A DNA stretch of 43,614 nt from WLMZ01 sp031410915 (GCA_031410915.1 JANNZY010000059.1:1-43614); one strand, 5' to 3'. Shown: positions 15,900 through 24,345, numbered from the stretch's first letter. Numbers and translations: made by a program. The notes: generated by a model from the letters alone, not told the origin.

Positions 15900-17416
15900 C
15901 GGGCGTGCTCCCAGAACGGCGCGCGCAGCGCCCGCTTGTTCAGCTTGCCCATCGAGTTGCGACCGAGGTCGTCGACGAAGTCGACCGTGCGCGGGCACTT
16001 GTAGCTCGACAGCTTCTCGCGGCAGTACGCGATCAGCTCGGCCGCAGTCGGCGGGTTGGCCGGATCGGTGGGGATCACCAACGCCTTCAACTCCTCGCCC
16101 ATGTCGTTGTTGGGCACGCCGACGCAACCGACGTCGGCCACACCGGGATGATCGATCAACACGTTCTCCGCCTCGGCCGGGTAGATGTTCACACCGCCCG
16201 ACACCACCATGTCGCTGAAGCGGTCGGTGATGAACACGTAGCCGTCCTGGTCGACGTAACCGATCTCACCGAGCGTGAAGACGCCGGGCGCGATGTGCGC
16301 CGCCGCGGTCTTGGCCGGATCGTTCGGGTACACGATGCCGCGACCGGTCGTGTCGCGGAAGAACAACCGGCCTTCCACGTTCGGGGCCACCTCGTTCTCG
16401 TCGTCGTCGACCACCAGCACTTCGAACGGCGGGATCGCCCGCCCGACCGAACCGGGGTGCAGCAGCCACTCTTCACTCGTGATCGAACACGTCGTGCCGA
16501 CCTCGGTCGCGCCATAGGCGTCGATGAAGATCGGACCCCACCACTCGATCATCGCCCGCTTCACGTCAACCGGGCACTTGGCCCCGGTGTGCGCGACCAT
16601 CCTCATCGACGACACGTCGTACTTCGCCTTGACCTCGTCGGGCAGGGCGAGCATGCGAACGAAATGGGTCGGTACCATGACTGCGCTCTCCGTGCGGTAC
16701 TCCTCGATCGTCGCCAGCGTCTTCTCGGCATCGAAGCGGTCGAGGATCACCGACGCCTTGCCGGCGACCAGCAGTCGCATGCCCGACAGCGGACCGGTGT
16801 GGTACATCGGCCCGACGACGAGGTGCGTGCCGAACTCGGCGTAGCGGTTCAGCTTCAGCGCGGCGATGTGCTCCACCATCGTTGCCCCGCCGGCGAACAT
16901 CGACGGCGGCAGCTCGGTGCCCTTCGGCAACCCGGTCGTGCCCGACGTGTACAGCATGTTCGGGCGCGGGACCACGTCGAGCGGCGGGTCACCGGGTTCG
17001 CCACCAGCCACCCATTCGTCCCAGTCGACGACGCCGTCGATCGGATCGCAGCGCCAGGCGACGACGAGCGGGGCGTTGGTGGCCAGCGCGCGCTCGATGG
17101 TCTCTGGGCCGGCGAACACGATGCGGCTGTCCGAGTCCTCGACGATGTAGCGGGCCTCGCTCGCGTTGAGATGGAAGTTGACCGGCACGGTTGACGCGCT
17201 GCCGAGCAGCCCACCGAGATGCGCCAGCGCAGTCTCGTTCGCGTTCTCGGCGAACACCGCGATGCGGCGCTGCGGGCCGAGGTCGGTTGCCAGCAGGCGA
17301 TTGGCGACGCGGTCCAGGGTGTCGCCGACGATGGCCCAGCCGAGCGCAGCGCGCGAATCGCGCAGGGCGATCTCGTCGGGATGGGACTCGGCCAGCTCGC
17401 GGGCGAACTCAGGCAT
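15896..17416 (-). CDS. Acyl-CoA synthetase (ANL superfamily)
   Basis: This 506-residue adenylate-forming ligase activates a carboxylic acid to its CoA thioester through an acyl-AMP. P-loop YTSGTTGLPKG is at 156-166 and the A5-like motif YGATEVGT at 301-308. The A7-like motif reads FTLGEIGYVDQDGY (380-393), with Glu384 where Asp usually binds the AMP ribose. The A10 Lys is in NSMGKLNKRALR. The start overlaps the upstream NTF2-like gene by 8 bp and the stop overlaps the ferredoxin start by 4 bp. Context suggests a side-chain or ring-derived acid as substrate. Confidence 0.88.
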   Translation of the reverse strand: MPEFARELAESHPDEIALRDSRAALGWAIVGDTLDRVANRLLATDLGPQRRIAVFAENANETALAHLGGLLGSASTVPVNFHLNASEARYIVEDSDSRIVFAGPETIERALATNAPLVVAWRCDPIDGVVDWDEWVAGGEPGDPPLDVVPRPNMLYTSGTTGLPKGTELPPSMFAGGATMVEHIAALKLNRYAEFGTHLVVGPMYHTGPLSGMRLLVAGKASVILDRFDAEKTLATIEEYRTESAVMVPTHFVRMLALPDEVKAKYDVSSMRMVAHTGAKCPVDVKRAMIEWWGPIFIDAYGATEVGTTCSITSEEWLLHPGSVGRAIPPFEVLVVDDDENEVAPNVEGRLFFRDTTGRGIVYPNDPAKTAAAHIAPGVFTLGEIGYVDQDGYVFITDRFSDMVVSGGVNIYPAEAENVLIDHPGVADVGCVGVPNNDMGEELKALVIPTDPANPPTAAELIAYCREKLSSYKCPRTVDFVDDLGRNSMGKLNKRALRAPFWEHAR

Positions 17417-17900
17417 CGGTGCCTGCCGTGCTCGGGGCCGGGGTCGGGGCCGCGTTCAGGAACGGTGCGGACAGGTCGGGCGGACCCATGTAGTGCGGCG
17501 CGAGGACGCGGTTGGTGAACAGGAAGCCCCTGCCATCGCGCACGTAGCTGTCGGCGTAGTGGGCGCGCAGGATCGCGTTCTCGCCTGTCGCCCGCCGGAA
17601 CGTCTCGGTGATGTACCAGCGCCCGACGGCGGTGTCAGTGTCGCCGGTCTCGTGCCAGGCATCGCCGTTCTCGACGGTCTGGACCACGGCGTGCATGCCG
17701 GCCATGGCCTTCGTCCACAGGTCGACGATCGCGGTGTGGCCCACAACCCGCCGGCCCCGACCGAGATCCCACTCGGCGTCGGGTGCCCAACAACTGCCCC
17801 ACTGTTCGGCGTCGCGGTGCACCACGGCATCCGCGTAGCGATGGACGAGACGTTGGATGGCGACGAAGTCATCCGTGTTGACCGGCTCATAATTGACCAC
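17409..17900 (-). CDS. NTF2/SnoaL-like protein
   Basis: This 163-residue protein has the helix-then-curved-sheet pattern of SnoaL-like proteins (FVAIQRLVHRYADAVVHRDAEQW, CWAPDAEWDLG, then HAVVQTVENGDAW). Members are small hydratases, isomerases, cyclases or structural partners of larger enzymes. The start is GTG at 17900, inside operator-like site C, so the transcript may be leaderless. It is one of four NTF2-like genes in the left half. It leads an operon with acyl-CoA synthetase, ferredoxin and hydratase, so action on a CoA ester is plausible but unproven. Confidence 0.75.
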   Translation of the reverse strand: MVNYEPVNTDDFVAIQRLVHRYADAVVHRDAEQWGSCWAPDAEWDLGRGRRVVGHTAIVDLWTKAMAGMHAVVQTVENGDAWHETGDTDTAVGRWYITETFRRATGENAILRAHYADSYVRDGRGFLFTNRVLAPHYMGPPDLSAPFLNAAPTPAPSTAGTDA

Positions 17901-17910
17901 GTGATTGGTT
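17891..17910. promoter_or_regulatory. Operator-like dyad between divergent genes (site C)
   Basis: AATTGACCACGTGATTGGTT matches site A arms at 12 of 16 positions with 4-bp spacing. It fills most of the 25-bp gap between the GTG at 17900 and the ATG at 17926. The 10-mer ATAATTGACC (17889-17898) recurs in inverted form at 14751-14760, within site B. Confidence 0.5.
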
Positions 17911-17925
17911 TATCATGCCGTCGCA

Positions 17926-19158
17926 ATGGCGATCGATTTCTTGGACCCTGACACCAACGACTGCCCCTACCACGCTTACACCGAGCTGCGCGACGACGCG
18001 CCGGTCTGGCGCGATCCGCGCACCGGCATGTTCGTGATCTCCCGATTCGAAGACGTCCGCCAGGTCCTGTTGGACACCGAACGCTTCCCCAGCGCCCGGG
18101 CGCGGGGCCGCATCGATCCACGCTTCGCGCGGATCAAGGCGATGTACGAGGAACACGGTTGGCTGCCCGGCGCGACGCTGGCCGCTCGCGACGATCCCGA
18201 GCATCGCCAGATGCGCAACCTGTTCAACCACGCCTTCCGGCCGGCGAAGATCAAAGAGTTGGATCCGTTCATCCAGGATCTGTCGCACCGGTTGTTCGAC
18301 GCGTTCATCCCGGCCGGGCAGTGCGACTGGGTGCGGTCGTTCTCGGTGCCGCTGCCGCTGATCGTCATCGGCCGCCAGATGGGTGCGCCGGAAGCGGACA
18401 TCTGGCAGATCAAGGCCTGGACCGATGCCTGGGTGCAGCGTCTCGGCATGATGCAGACCGAGGACGAGATGGTCTGGTCGACCGAGCAAGAGATCGCCGC
18501 GCAGCACTACTTCCAGCCGATCTTCGAACGCCTGCGCGCCGAGCCCGACGACTCGCTGCTCTCCGATCTCGTCAACACCGTGATTCCCGAGTGGGGGCGC
18601 ACGCTGACCGACGAGGAGCTGCACGCCGAGATGATGGCCGACACGTTCGTCGGCGGTTCCGAGACCACGACCAACGCGCTGTCCGAAGGCGTGCGGCTAC
18701 TGGTCGAGAACCCGCAGGCGTGGGAGCAGGTCAAGGGCGACCCGGCCACCTACATCCCGCGCTTGATCGAGGAGGTGCTGCGCCTGGAGAGCCCGGTGCA
18801 GGGTCTGTTCCGCTCGGCCGGTGAGGACATCGAGTTGCACGGGGTGACGATCCCGAAGGGCTCGGTGATCAACGTGCGCTTCGGATCAGCGAACCGCGAC
18901 GAGCGCCAGTTCGAGTGTCCCTCCGTCGTCGATCTGGATCGCGAGAACCTGCGCTCGCACATCGCCTTCGGCTTCGGCACCCACCACTGCCTCGGCGCGC
19001 CACTGGCCCGTCGTGAGTTGACGATCGGCTTCGAGACGCTGGTCGAGCGCATCGACGAGATGTGGTTCGTCGACGGTGCCAACGACTTCCGCCATCAACC
19101 CAACTTCGTCCTCCGCGCCCTCAGGCAACTCAACATCGCCTTCCGGCCGGCTACTTGA
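17926..19158 (+). CDS. Cytochrome P450
   Basis: This 410-residue soluble P450 has helix I GGSETT (243-248), ExxR as EVLR (283-286) and haem loop FGFGTHHCLGAPLARREL with Cys355. The start MAIDFLDPDTNDCPY is family-like. It is a second P450, clearly different from the one at 3026. It is divergent from the NTF2/synthetase/ferredoxin operon, whose ferredoxin is a candidate electron donor. The 3' end overlaps the convergent NTF2-like gene by 8 bp. The substrate is unknown. Confidence 0.93.
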   Translation: MAIDFLDPDTNDCPYHAYTELRDDAPVWRDPRTGMFVISRFEDVRQVLLDTERFPSARARGRIDPRFARIKAMYEEHGWLPGATLAARDDPEHRQMRNLFNHAFRPAKIKELDPFIQDLSHRLFDAFIPAGQCDWVRSFSVPLPLIVIGRQMGAPEADIWQIKAWTDAWVQRLGMMQTEDEMVWSTEQEIAAQHYFQPIFERLRAEPDDSLLSDLVNTVIPEWGRTLTDEELHAEMMADTFVGGSETTTNALSEGVRLLVENPQAWEQVKGDPATYIPRLIEEVLRLESPVQGLFRSAGEDIELHGVTIPKGSVINVRFGSANRDERQFECPSVVDLDRENLRSHIAFGFGTHHCLGAPLARRELTIGFETLVERIDEMWFVDGANDFRHQPNFVLRALRQLNIAFRPAT

Positions 19159-19558
19159 GGCTGTTGAGGGACGCGGCGCTGTCGTGGTAGTCGACTTCGC
19201 GGGAGACCTTGCCGTTGGTGATGCGGAGCCAGGTCATGCCTTCACTGCGCCACTTCCTGCCGACGTTTGTCGCGCCGAACTTGGGGGCGACGGCTTCGGT
19301 GACGGTGGCGCTCATCACCCAGCTCAGCGCGACGCCGTCGTCACTCGTCCAGAACTGCTCGGGAGCGAGGACGAGATCGGGCCAGATCTTCACGCCGTTG
19401 GCGAAGAACGCGCGGATCGCCGGCCAGCCCTTGTGCTCGCCGCCGACGATGTCGTAGAGCACCGCGTCGTCGTGCATGTATTGCGCCGGCGCGTCGGCGT
19501 CGCCGCTGCTCCACGCGGCGAACAGATCGGTCGCGAGTTGCACCTTGGGATCGGTCAT
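19151..19558 (-). CDS. NTF2/SnoaL-like protein (nuclear transport factor 2 family)
   Basis: This 135-residue protein starts MTDPKVQLATDLFAAWSSGDAD at ATG 19558, which overlaps the phosphotransferase stop as ATGA. Features are DAVLYDIVGGEHKGWPAIRAFF, then the strand-rich half ending WLRITNGKVSREVDYHDSA, a pattern of SnoaL-like polyketide-cyclase relatives and limonene-epoxide-hydrolase-like folds. It is the last gene of the operon 23062-19151. Function is unknown. Confidence 0.8.
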   Translation of the reverse strand: MTDPKVQLATDLFAAWSSGDADAPAQYMHDDAVLYDIVGGEHKGWPAIRAFFANGVKIWPDLVLAPEQFWTSDDGVALSWVMSATVTEAVAPKFGATNVGRKWRSEGMTWLRITNGKVSREVDYHDSAASLNSLK

Positions 19559-20496
19559 CGGTTGTCTCCTTCGTCGTGGACGATGGCGACGAGGCGGCGC
19601 AGGAACATCTGGTGCAGCGCGGTGCCGATGATCGCCATGTTCGGCGCGCGGTTGCGGCCGTCTTCGAACACCGCGAGACAGGTGCGGTTCGCGCACGCGC
19701 CCTTGAACAGGTTGAACGCCTCCCAGTACCGCCACTCGGCATCGCTGAGCTGCACGCCGGCACGTTCCTTGAACAAGCGCAGCCATTCGTCGCGAGGCAT
19801 CGTGCGCGAGCCGCGCATCGTGAGGCAGAACGCCCAGTCCTCGGCCGGGTCGCCGGCGTGGGCGAACTCCCAGTCGGTCACCGCGACCACCGCGCCACCG
19901 GCGTGGACGAAGTTGCCCGGCCCGGCGTCGCCGTGCACGACCGCGAGTCGTTGCAGTGGCGGGGCGTGCAACAACAGCCACGCGGACGCCTCCTCCAACA
20001 ACGGGATCGGCTTGTCCGCCGCACCGCGATAGATGTCGCGCCAGCGCTCGACCTGCGCGGCGGTGGCCCGCGACGGATCGTCGACTTGGATGTCGAACTC
20101 GATGCCGCTCGGGTCCAACTGGTGCAGGCGGGTCAACGCGTCGACGAACGCGGCAGCGGTCTCGCCATCGAGTGCCCGCTCGTCGGCGGCCTCGGCTCCC
20201 TCGAGGAACTCCATCACGAAGAACGGCCGCCCGATGGCAGTGCCCGACAGATCGTCACCGACGATCGCTGCAACGGGAAAGCCGCGCTCGGCCAGGGCGC
20301 GCATGACACGGCACTCCTCGGCGCTGTCCGTGCCGAACACGCCGCCCTGCTCGACGCGGGCGACGAGGCGGGTGCCGTCCGGAGCGGTGACGCGGTACAT
20401 CGCCCGCGAGTGGCCGACCCCGATGCGATCGACGGACGACCCGGCGAAGCGCTGGCCGACGTTGGCCGCAATCCAGTCGACGAGTGCGTCACGCAT
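19555..20496 (-). CDS. Phosphotransferase family protein (APH/choline-kinase fold)
   Basis: This 313-residue kinase-fold protein has the catalytic loop VVHGDAGPGNF, Mg-binding DWEFAHAGDP and a hinge VMEFLEG. Such proteins are common beside acyl-CoA and oxygenase genes of actinobacteria and are often annotated as aminoglycoside phosphotransferases without evidence. A small alcohol or CoA-linked hydroxyl substrate is more likely here than an antibiotic. It overlaps the upstream helical-protein gene by 8 bp and the downstream NTF2-like gene by 4 bp. Confidence 0.85.
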   Translation of the reverse strand: MRDALVDWIAANVGQRFAGSSVDRIGVGHSRAMYRVTAPDGTRLVARVEQGGVFGTDSAEECRVMRALAERGFPVAAIVGDDLSGTAIGRPFFVMEFLEGAEAADERALDGETAAAFVDALTRLHQLDPSGIEFDIQVDDPSRATAAQVERWRDIYRGAADKPIPLLEEASAWLLLHAPPLQRLAVVHGDAGPGNFVHAGGAVVAVTDWEFAHAGDPAEDWAFCLTMRGSRTMPRDEWLRLFKERAGVQLSDAEWRYWEAFNLFKGACANRTCLAVFEDGRNRAPNMAIIGTALHQMFLRRLVAIVHDEGDNR

Positions 20497-20878
20497 TGCG
20501 CAGCTTGCCCCGGAACGCGTCGATCAACGGCGTGGTCGTGGCCATTTCGTCGTCGAGGTGACGCACGAGCAACGGCCGTAGCGCGGCCTGCACCGCGCGT
20601 GCCTCGCTGTCGTCGCGACCGAGGGCGGCACCGAGCGCAGCAGCGGCCACGGCGTACGGCTCGCCCGGCCACAGCGGGGCGACCAGTTCGTTGGCGGTCA
20701 ACGTCTCCAGCGCGTCGACCAACTCGCGGCGGCGCGCAGCCGTCGGGTCGTCGCCTCGCGCCGCGGCGTACTCGGCCAGGCCGATCAACTGCACCCTCGT
20801 GATCGCGGCGATGTCCTCGCTGCGCAACACGGTCGCCGTCGCGGCGAGGATCGCGGCATCGCTGACCCGGTCGGTCAT
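20489..20878 (-). CDS. Small helical protein of unknown function, phosphotransferase-linked
   Basis: This 129-residue, Ala/Leu-rich, probably all-helical protein starts MTDRVSDAAILAATATVLRS at ATG 20878. The longer frame upstream is a shadow. The pattern (short helix, leucine-spaced helices, end PLIDAFRGKLRNA) and its place directly before an APH-like phosphotransferase recall the DUF6285 group, but I am not sure of that assignment. No catalytic motif is visible. A partner or regulatory subunit of the kinase is possible. Confidence 0.6.
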   Translation of the reverse strand: MTDRVSDAAILAATATVLRSEDIAAITRVQLIGLAEYAAARGDDPTAARRRELVDALETLTANELVAPLWPGEPYAVAAAALGAALGRDDSEARAVQAALRPLLVRHLDDEMATTTPLIDAFRGKLRNA

Positions 20879-20891
20879 GACAACGTCTCCA

Positions 20892-21902
20892 TCACGACAA
20901 CAGCTCCACGGCGCGGGCCTCGGCGTCGAGATCCCAGCTCGCCCGCCACACGGGATCGGCCAACGAGTGATCGAGGCTGGCCCAGCCCTGCGCGGTGAAC
21001 CACTCGTACGTCTGGCGATGGCCGCTGACGAAGTCGTAGACCGGCTCGAAGCCGAGCAGGCGGCGGGCCTTGTCGATGCTGAGCACTGCGTGATGGCGTG
21101 TGCCGAAGAGGTGGCCGAAGACACCGGCGGGCATGTCCGCCAGACGGTCGTCGGGGATCATCACCACGTTCGGCTCGACGCCGACGATCGCAGCGAGTGT
21201 GTCGACGTAGCGGCGTGTCGTGATGCCCTCGTTCGTGACGTTGAAGACCTCACCCAGCGCGGTCTCGACGCCGATCATGTCGATCATCAATTGGCACAGG
21301 TCGTCGACGTGGCCGTAGGACCCGGTGACCAGACCACCGTGGGGCAACAGGATCGGGCGCTGCTGCACGAGACGCACGAACATCGGCGTCTCCATGTCGT
21401 AGATGTTGTTCAGCGGCCCGTAGATCGCCGCCGGCCGCACGATGCTCACCGGCAGGCCACGCTCTCGGTGGCGGGACAGCATCGCCGCTTCGGCCAGCGC
21501 CTTGAAGCCGCCGTAGCTGCCCGGCCCGCTGCCGTCGGCAGCCATGTCCTCGGTCCACGGGAAGATGCCCGACTGGGTCTGGTCGTAGGCCATGATCGAG
21601 CTGACGTAGACGTAGTGGCCGACCGTGCCGTCGACCAGGTCCAGCAGCGCGTCGATGTCGCTCCCACCGGCGGCCATCACGAACCCGGACACGTCGTACA
21701 GCGCGTCCCACGTCGTGCCGTCCAGCGCGGCGCGCATCGAAACCGGGTCGGTGCGGTCAGCGGTCAGGCGCTGCACGGACTCGGGCAGATCGGTCGCGGT
21801 GCGGCCGCGGTTGAGCACGGTCACGTCGTGGCCGCCGGCGACGAGCAGTTCCACGAGACGGCGGCCGACGAAGACCGAGCCGCCGAGCACCAACGCCTTC
21901 AC
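20892..21902 (-). CDS. NAD-dependent epimerase/dehydratase (extended SDR)
   Basis: This 336-residue protein starts at GTG 21902, which overlaps the upstream stop as GTGA. It has the dinucleotide motif GGSVFVG (7-13), strand YVSSIMAYDQ, catalytic YGGFK (Tyr-x3-Lys) and IVRPAAIYGP, all typical of atypical and extended SDRs related to epimerases. It acts on an unknown nucleotide-sugar-like or other hydroxy substrate. It sits 13 bp before the small helical protein gene. Confidence 0.82.
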   Translation of the reverse strand: MKALVLGGSVFVGRRLVELLVAGGHDVTVLNRGRTATDLPESVQRLTADRTDPVSMRAALDGTTWDALYDVSGFVMAAGGSDIDALLDLVDGTVGHYVYVSSIMAYDQTQSGIFPWTEDMAADGSGPGSYGGFKALAEAAMLSRHRERGLPVSIVRPAAIYGPLNNIYDMETPMFVRLVQQRPILLPHGGLVTGSYGHVDDLCQLMIDMIGVETALGEVFNVTNEGITTRRYVDTLAAIVGVEPNVVMIPDDRLADMPAGVFGHLFGTRHHAVLSIDKARRLLGFEPVYDFVSGHRQTYEWFTAQGWASLDHSLADPVWRASWDLDAEARAVELLS

Positions 21903-23062
21903 GAGAACACCCCCGCATATGGCCCGAGCACGACACACTCGAGATGACCATCACCGGTGTCGGTCCGGTCGTCGAGGTTCGTGCAGCGCCCCCACGCCTC
22001 GGCGTAGTGGGCTCTGTTCAGCGCCATGCCCTTCGGTTCGTCGATGCTGGTGACGCGATCGATTGTCCACACCTCGCCTTCGTCGCACAGATCACCGCGG
22101 TACGCGCCGCGGCCGAGTCCGTCGTCGAACCCGGCGTGGTAGCCGCCGCCCTGCAGGTACACGGGGTAGGAGATCGGCTCGATCAGGTAGCGCTCGACGC
22201 CGCCGTCGGGACGGGTCAACGCGATCGTCGATTCCTGCAGGCGGCGCACCGGCGAACCGTCGACGGTGACGAACGTCGCGTCGTGTTCGATCGCGGTGTA
22301 CTCGAACGGCTCGCGCTCGTCGCCGTAGGGGTACATGCACTGCGACTCCATCTTCGAGTACGGCAGGCCCTTGCCGGGCGAGTGGAACTGCCAGAAGACG
22401 GAGCGGTCACGCATGCGGAACACGCACCACTGGCGCAGACCGGGCAATGGCAGCGGCTTGGGAGGCGGCGCAATGGCCACCGATCGCGGGCCGCCGGTGT
22501 TGTTGCCGAGACCCCACGAGTGGTCGCGCACGCCGGTCCAGTCGTCGACCTCGACGCGCTCGCCGGCCACCTCGAACCAGCCGTGCACGGCAGTGGCCTG
22601 GGTGTAGTTCGAGCGGTCGCTCTGCAGCCGGCCGTTGAGGACGACTTGCACGTGGGCCTCGTTGTACGGCGGGCACTGGCCGTCGAACGTCAGGTCGAAC
22701 GCCTGGCCGTGGCTGTTCGGCTCGCAGCGGATGCGCATCGTGCGCAGTCCCTCGACGATCTCGACCGACATCGGCCCGACGACGAGGTCGTCGATCGCCG
22801 GACGAAGCCGGCGCGACCAGCGCATGTTGTGCTGCTGGCCCGTGGCCGCGACCGAGACGCACGTGAACGCGTCGAGCACGTCGTTGTTGGCGTACAGGCG
22901 GAAGCCCATGAACCAGGCGTAGCGGCCCTCGGGATCGCCCATCGTGAAGTAGTAGCCATCGCTCCAGTGCGGCGAGCCGTCGCCGACCATGTCGAAGGTG
23001 GCTCCGATCTGGTGGCGTGGATGCTCGTCGAACGTCGTCAAGCGGCGGTTCACGTAGCGCAC
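21899..23062 (-). CDS. DUF7064/DUF7065-like protein (CrtC-like beta-barrel), function unknown
   Basis: This 387-residue protein is rich in aromatic residues and predicted strands: YYFTMGDPEGRYAWFMGFRLY, then WTGVRDHSWGLGNN, QWCVFRMRDRSVFWQFHSPG and YHAGFDDGLGRGAYRGDLC. The look is that of the tandem lipocalin-like barrels grouped with carotenoid 1,2-hydratase (CrtC) and DUF7064/7065. I recognise the type but not a function. The start is GTG 23062. No signal peptide is visible. It is the first gene of a five-gene operon divergent from a Rieske oxygenase, so a role on a hydrophobic oxygenated substrate is possible. Confidence 0.65.
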   Translation of the reverse strand: MRYVNRRLTTFDEHPRHQIGATFDMVGDGSPHWSDGYYFTMGDPEGRYAWFMGFRLYANNDVLDAFTCVSVAATGQQHNMRWSRRLRPAIDDLVVGPMSVEIVEGLRTMRIRCEPNSHGQAFDLTFDGQCPPYNEAHVQVVLNGRLQSDRSNYTQATAVHGWFEVAGERVEVDDWTGVRDHSWGLGNNTGGPRSVAIAPPPKPLPLPGLRQWCVFRMRDRSVFWQFHSPGKGLPYSKMESQCMYPYGDEREPFEYTAIEHDATFVTVDGSPVRRLQESTIALTRPDGGVERYLIEPISYPVYLQGGGYHAGFDDGLGRGAYRGDLCDEGEVWTIDRVTSIDEPKGMALNRAHYAEAWGRCTNLDDRTDTGDGHLECVVLGPYAGVFS

Positions 23063-23081
23063 CGTACTCCGTGTGGGGTAA

Positions 23082-23101
23082 AACTAACCACTTGGATACT
23101 T
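23082..23101. promoter_or_regulatory. Operator-like dyad in the Rieske divergent promoter (site D)
   Basis: AACTAACCACTTGGATACTT matches site A arms at 12 of 16 positions with 4-bp spacing. It lies in the short gap between the GTG at 23062 and the Rieske gene and overlaps the probable TTG start at 23092. Confidence 0.45.
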
Positions 23102-24345
23102 ACCTGCTCGACCGTCTCAAATCAGAGATGCGATACGAATTCGGCCGGACCGCGCCGCCAGAGGGCTTCCCGGCTTTCCACGACATCCCCGTCGGACGCC
23201 ACACCAGCGACGAGTTCTGGCAGCTCGAGCTCGAGCATCTCTGGCCGCGTTCGTGGGTGATGGCCGGCCGCGCCGAGGACGTCCCGAACCCAGGCGACTA
23301 CTTCTTGTTCGACGACCTGCGCGTGCCCATCATCGTCATCCGTGGCAAGGACGCAGTGCTACGCGCGTTCTACAACACCTGCCAGCACCGCGGCGCGCCG
23401 GTGGTGCGCGATCAGTGCGGAACCGCCCGCACGCTGCGCTGCCAGTACCACTCGTGGACCTACGACATCTCGACCGGGCAGCTCGTGAGCGTGCCCGACG
23501 AGCGCGACTTCGTCGACCTCGACAAGACGACGCGGTGCCTGCCGACCGTACGCTGCGAGGTGTGGGACAACTGGATCTTCGTCAACCAGGACGCCGACGC
23601 GATGCCTCTGCTGGAGTGGCTGTCACCGATCCCGGATCAGCTCGCCGAGTTGCAGGGGCCGTCGCTCCGCACCGTCGCCAAACGGAGCGAGGTGGTGACC
23701 TGCAACTGGAAGATCACGGCCGAGGCGTTCTTGGAGGTGTACCACTTCCGCCACATCCACAGCCGCAACGGCGACACGCAACTCGACAACCGCGGCGCAA
23801 CGATGGGTCTGCTGCCTCACGGCTCGTCGCGCATGGTCACGCCATTCTCGAAGTCGGCCTGTGCTGGTGCGGGGATGAGCGATTGGGACGACTGGAAGCA
23901 CAACGTCACGCCCGACTTCGTCGACATCGAGCCGGTCAACGACATGATCCGCTGCACGAGCTCGGCGTACTCGATGTTCCCGAACCTGATCACGCCGATC
24001 GCCGCCTACGGCTTCCCGTTCATCACGTTCTGGCCGATCGACAAGCGCACGACGCGCATCGACTGGACGCACTACGCGCCGATCGACTTCGACCCGGCTG
24101 ATGGGCTGCCGCCGCACTGGCAGCGGCGGATGGACACGTTCGACCTGATCATGTCGGAGGATTTCGCCAACCTCGCCCCGATGCAGCGCTCATTGGAGTC
24201 TCCAGCGATGCGGGGCGTCCCGATCAACTACCAGGAACGACGGATCTGGCACTTCCACGAGCAGCTCGACCGGATGATCGGCATCGACCGCATCCCGCCC
24301 GAGCTGCGTGTCACGCAGTTGCTGGACCGTTACGTGGAGCGGTGA
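23092..24345 (+). CDS. Rieske non-haem iron oxygenase, large subunit
   Basis: This 417-residue aromatic-ring-hydroxylating-type oxygenase has the Rieske centre Cys97-x-His99 (CQHRG) and Cys117-x2-His120 (CQYHSW). The mononuclear iron region is NWKITAEAFLEVYHFRHIHS, with the usual E..YH-x4-H spacing. The chosen start is TTG 23092, because the residues YLLDRLKSEM before the first ATG (23128) fit the family N-terminus. No strong Shine-Dalgarno is present, so the ATG cannot be excluded. It needs a reductase and perhaps the ferredoxin at 15579. It resembles single-component alpha subunits used on steroids, terpenoids or quaternary amines. No beta subunit is seen. Confidence 0.9.
   Translation: MDTYLLDRLKSEMRYEFGRTAPPEGFPAFHDIPVGRHTSDEFWQLELEHLWPRSWVMAGRAEDVPNPGDYFLFDDLRVPIIVIRGKDAVLRAFYNTCQHRGAPVVRDQCGTARTLRCQYHSWTYDISTGQLVSVPDERDFVDLDKTTRCLPTVRCEVWDNWIFVNQDADAMPLLEWLSPIPDQLAELQGPSLRTVAKRSEVVTCNWKITAEAFLEVYHFRHIHSRNGDTQLDNRGATMGLLPHGSSRMVTPFSKSACAGAGMSDWDDWKHNVTPDFVDIEPVNDMIRCTSSAYSMFPNLITPIAAYGFPFITFWPIDKRTTRIDWTHYAPIDFDPADGLPPHWQRRMDTFDLIMSEDFANLAPMQRSLESPAMRGVPINYQERRIWHFHEQLDRMIGIDRIPPELRVTQLLDRYVER

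Noticed and set aside
19555..20496. Aminoglycoside resistance gene
   Set aside because: It has the APH-like kinase fold, but the context is catabolic and there is no sign of a mobile element. An antibiotic substrate is not supported.
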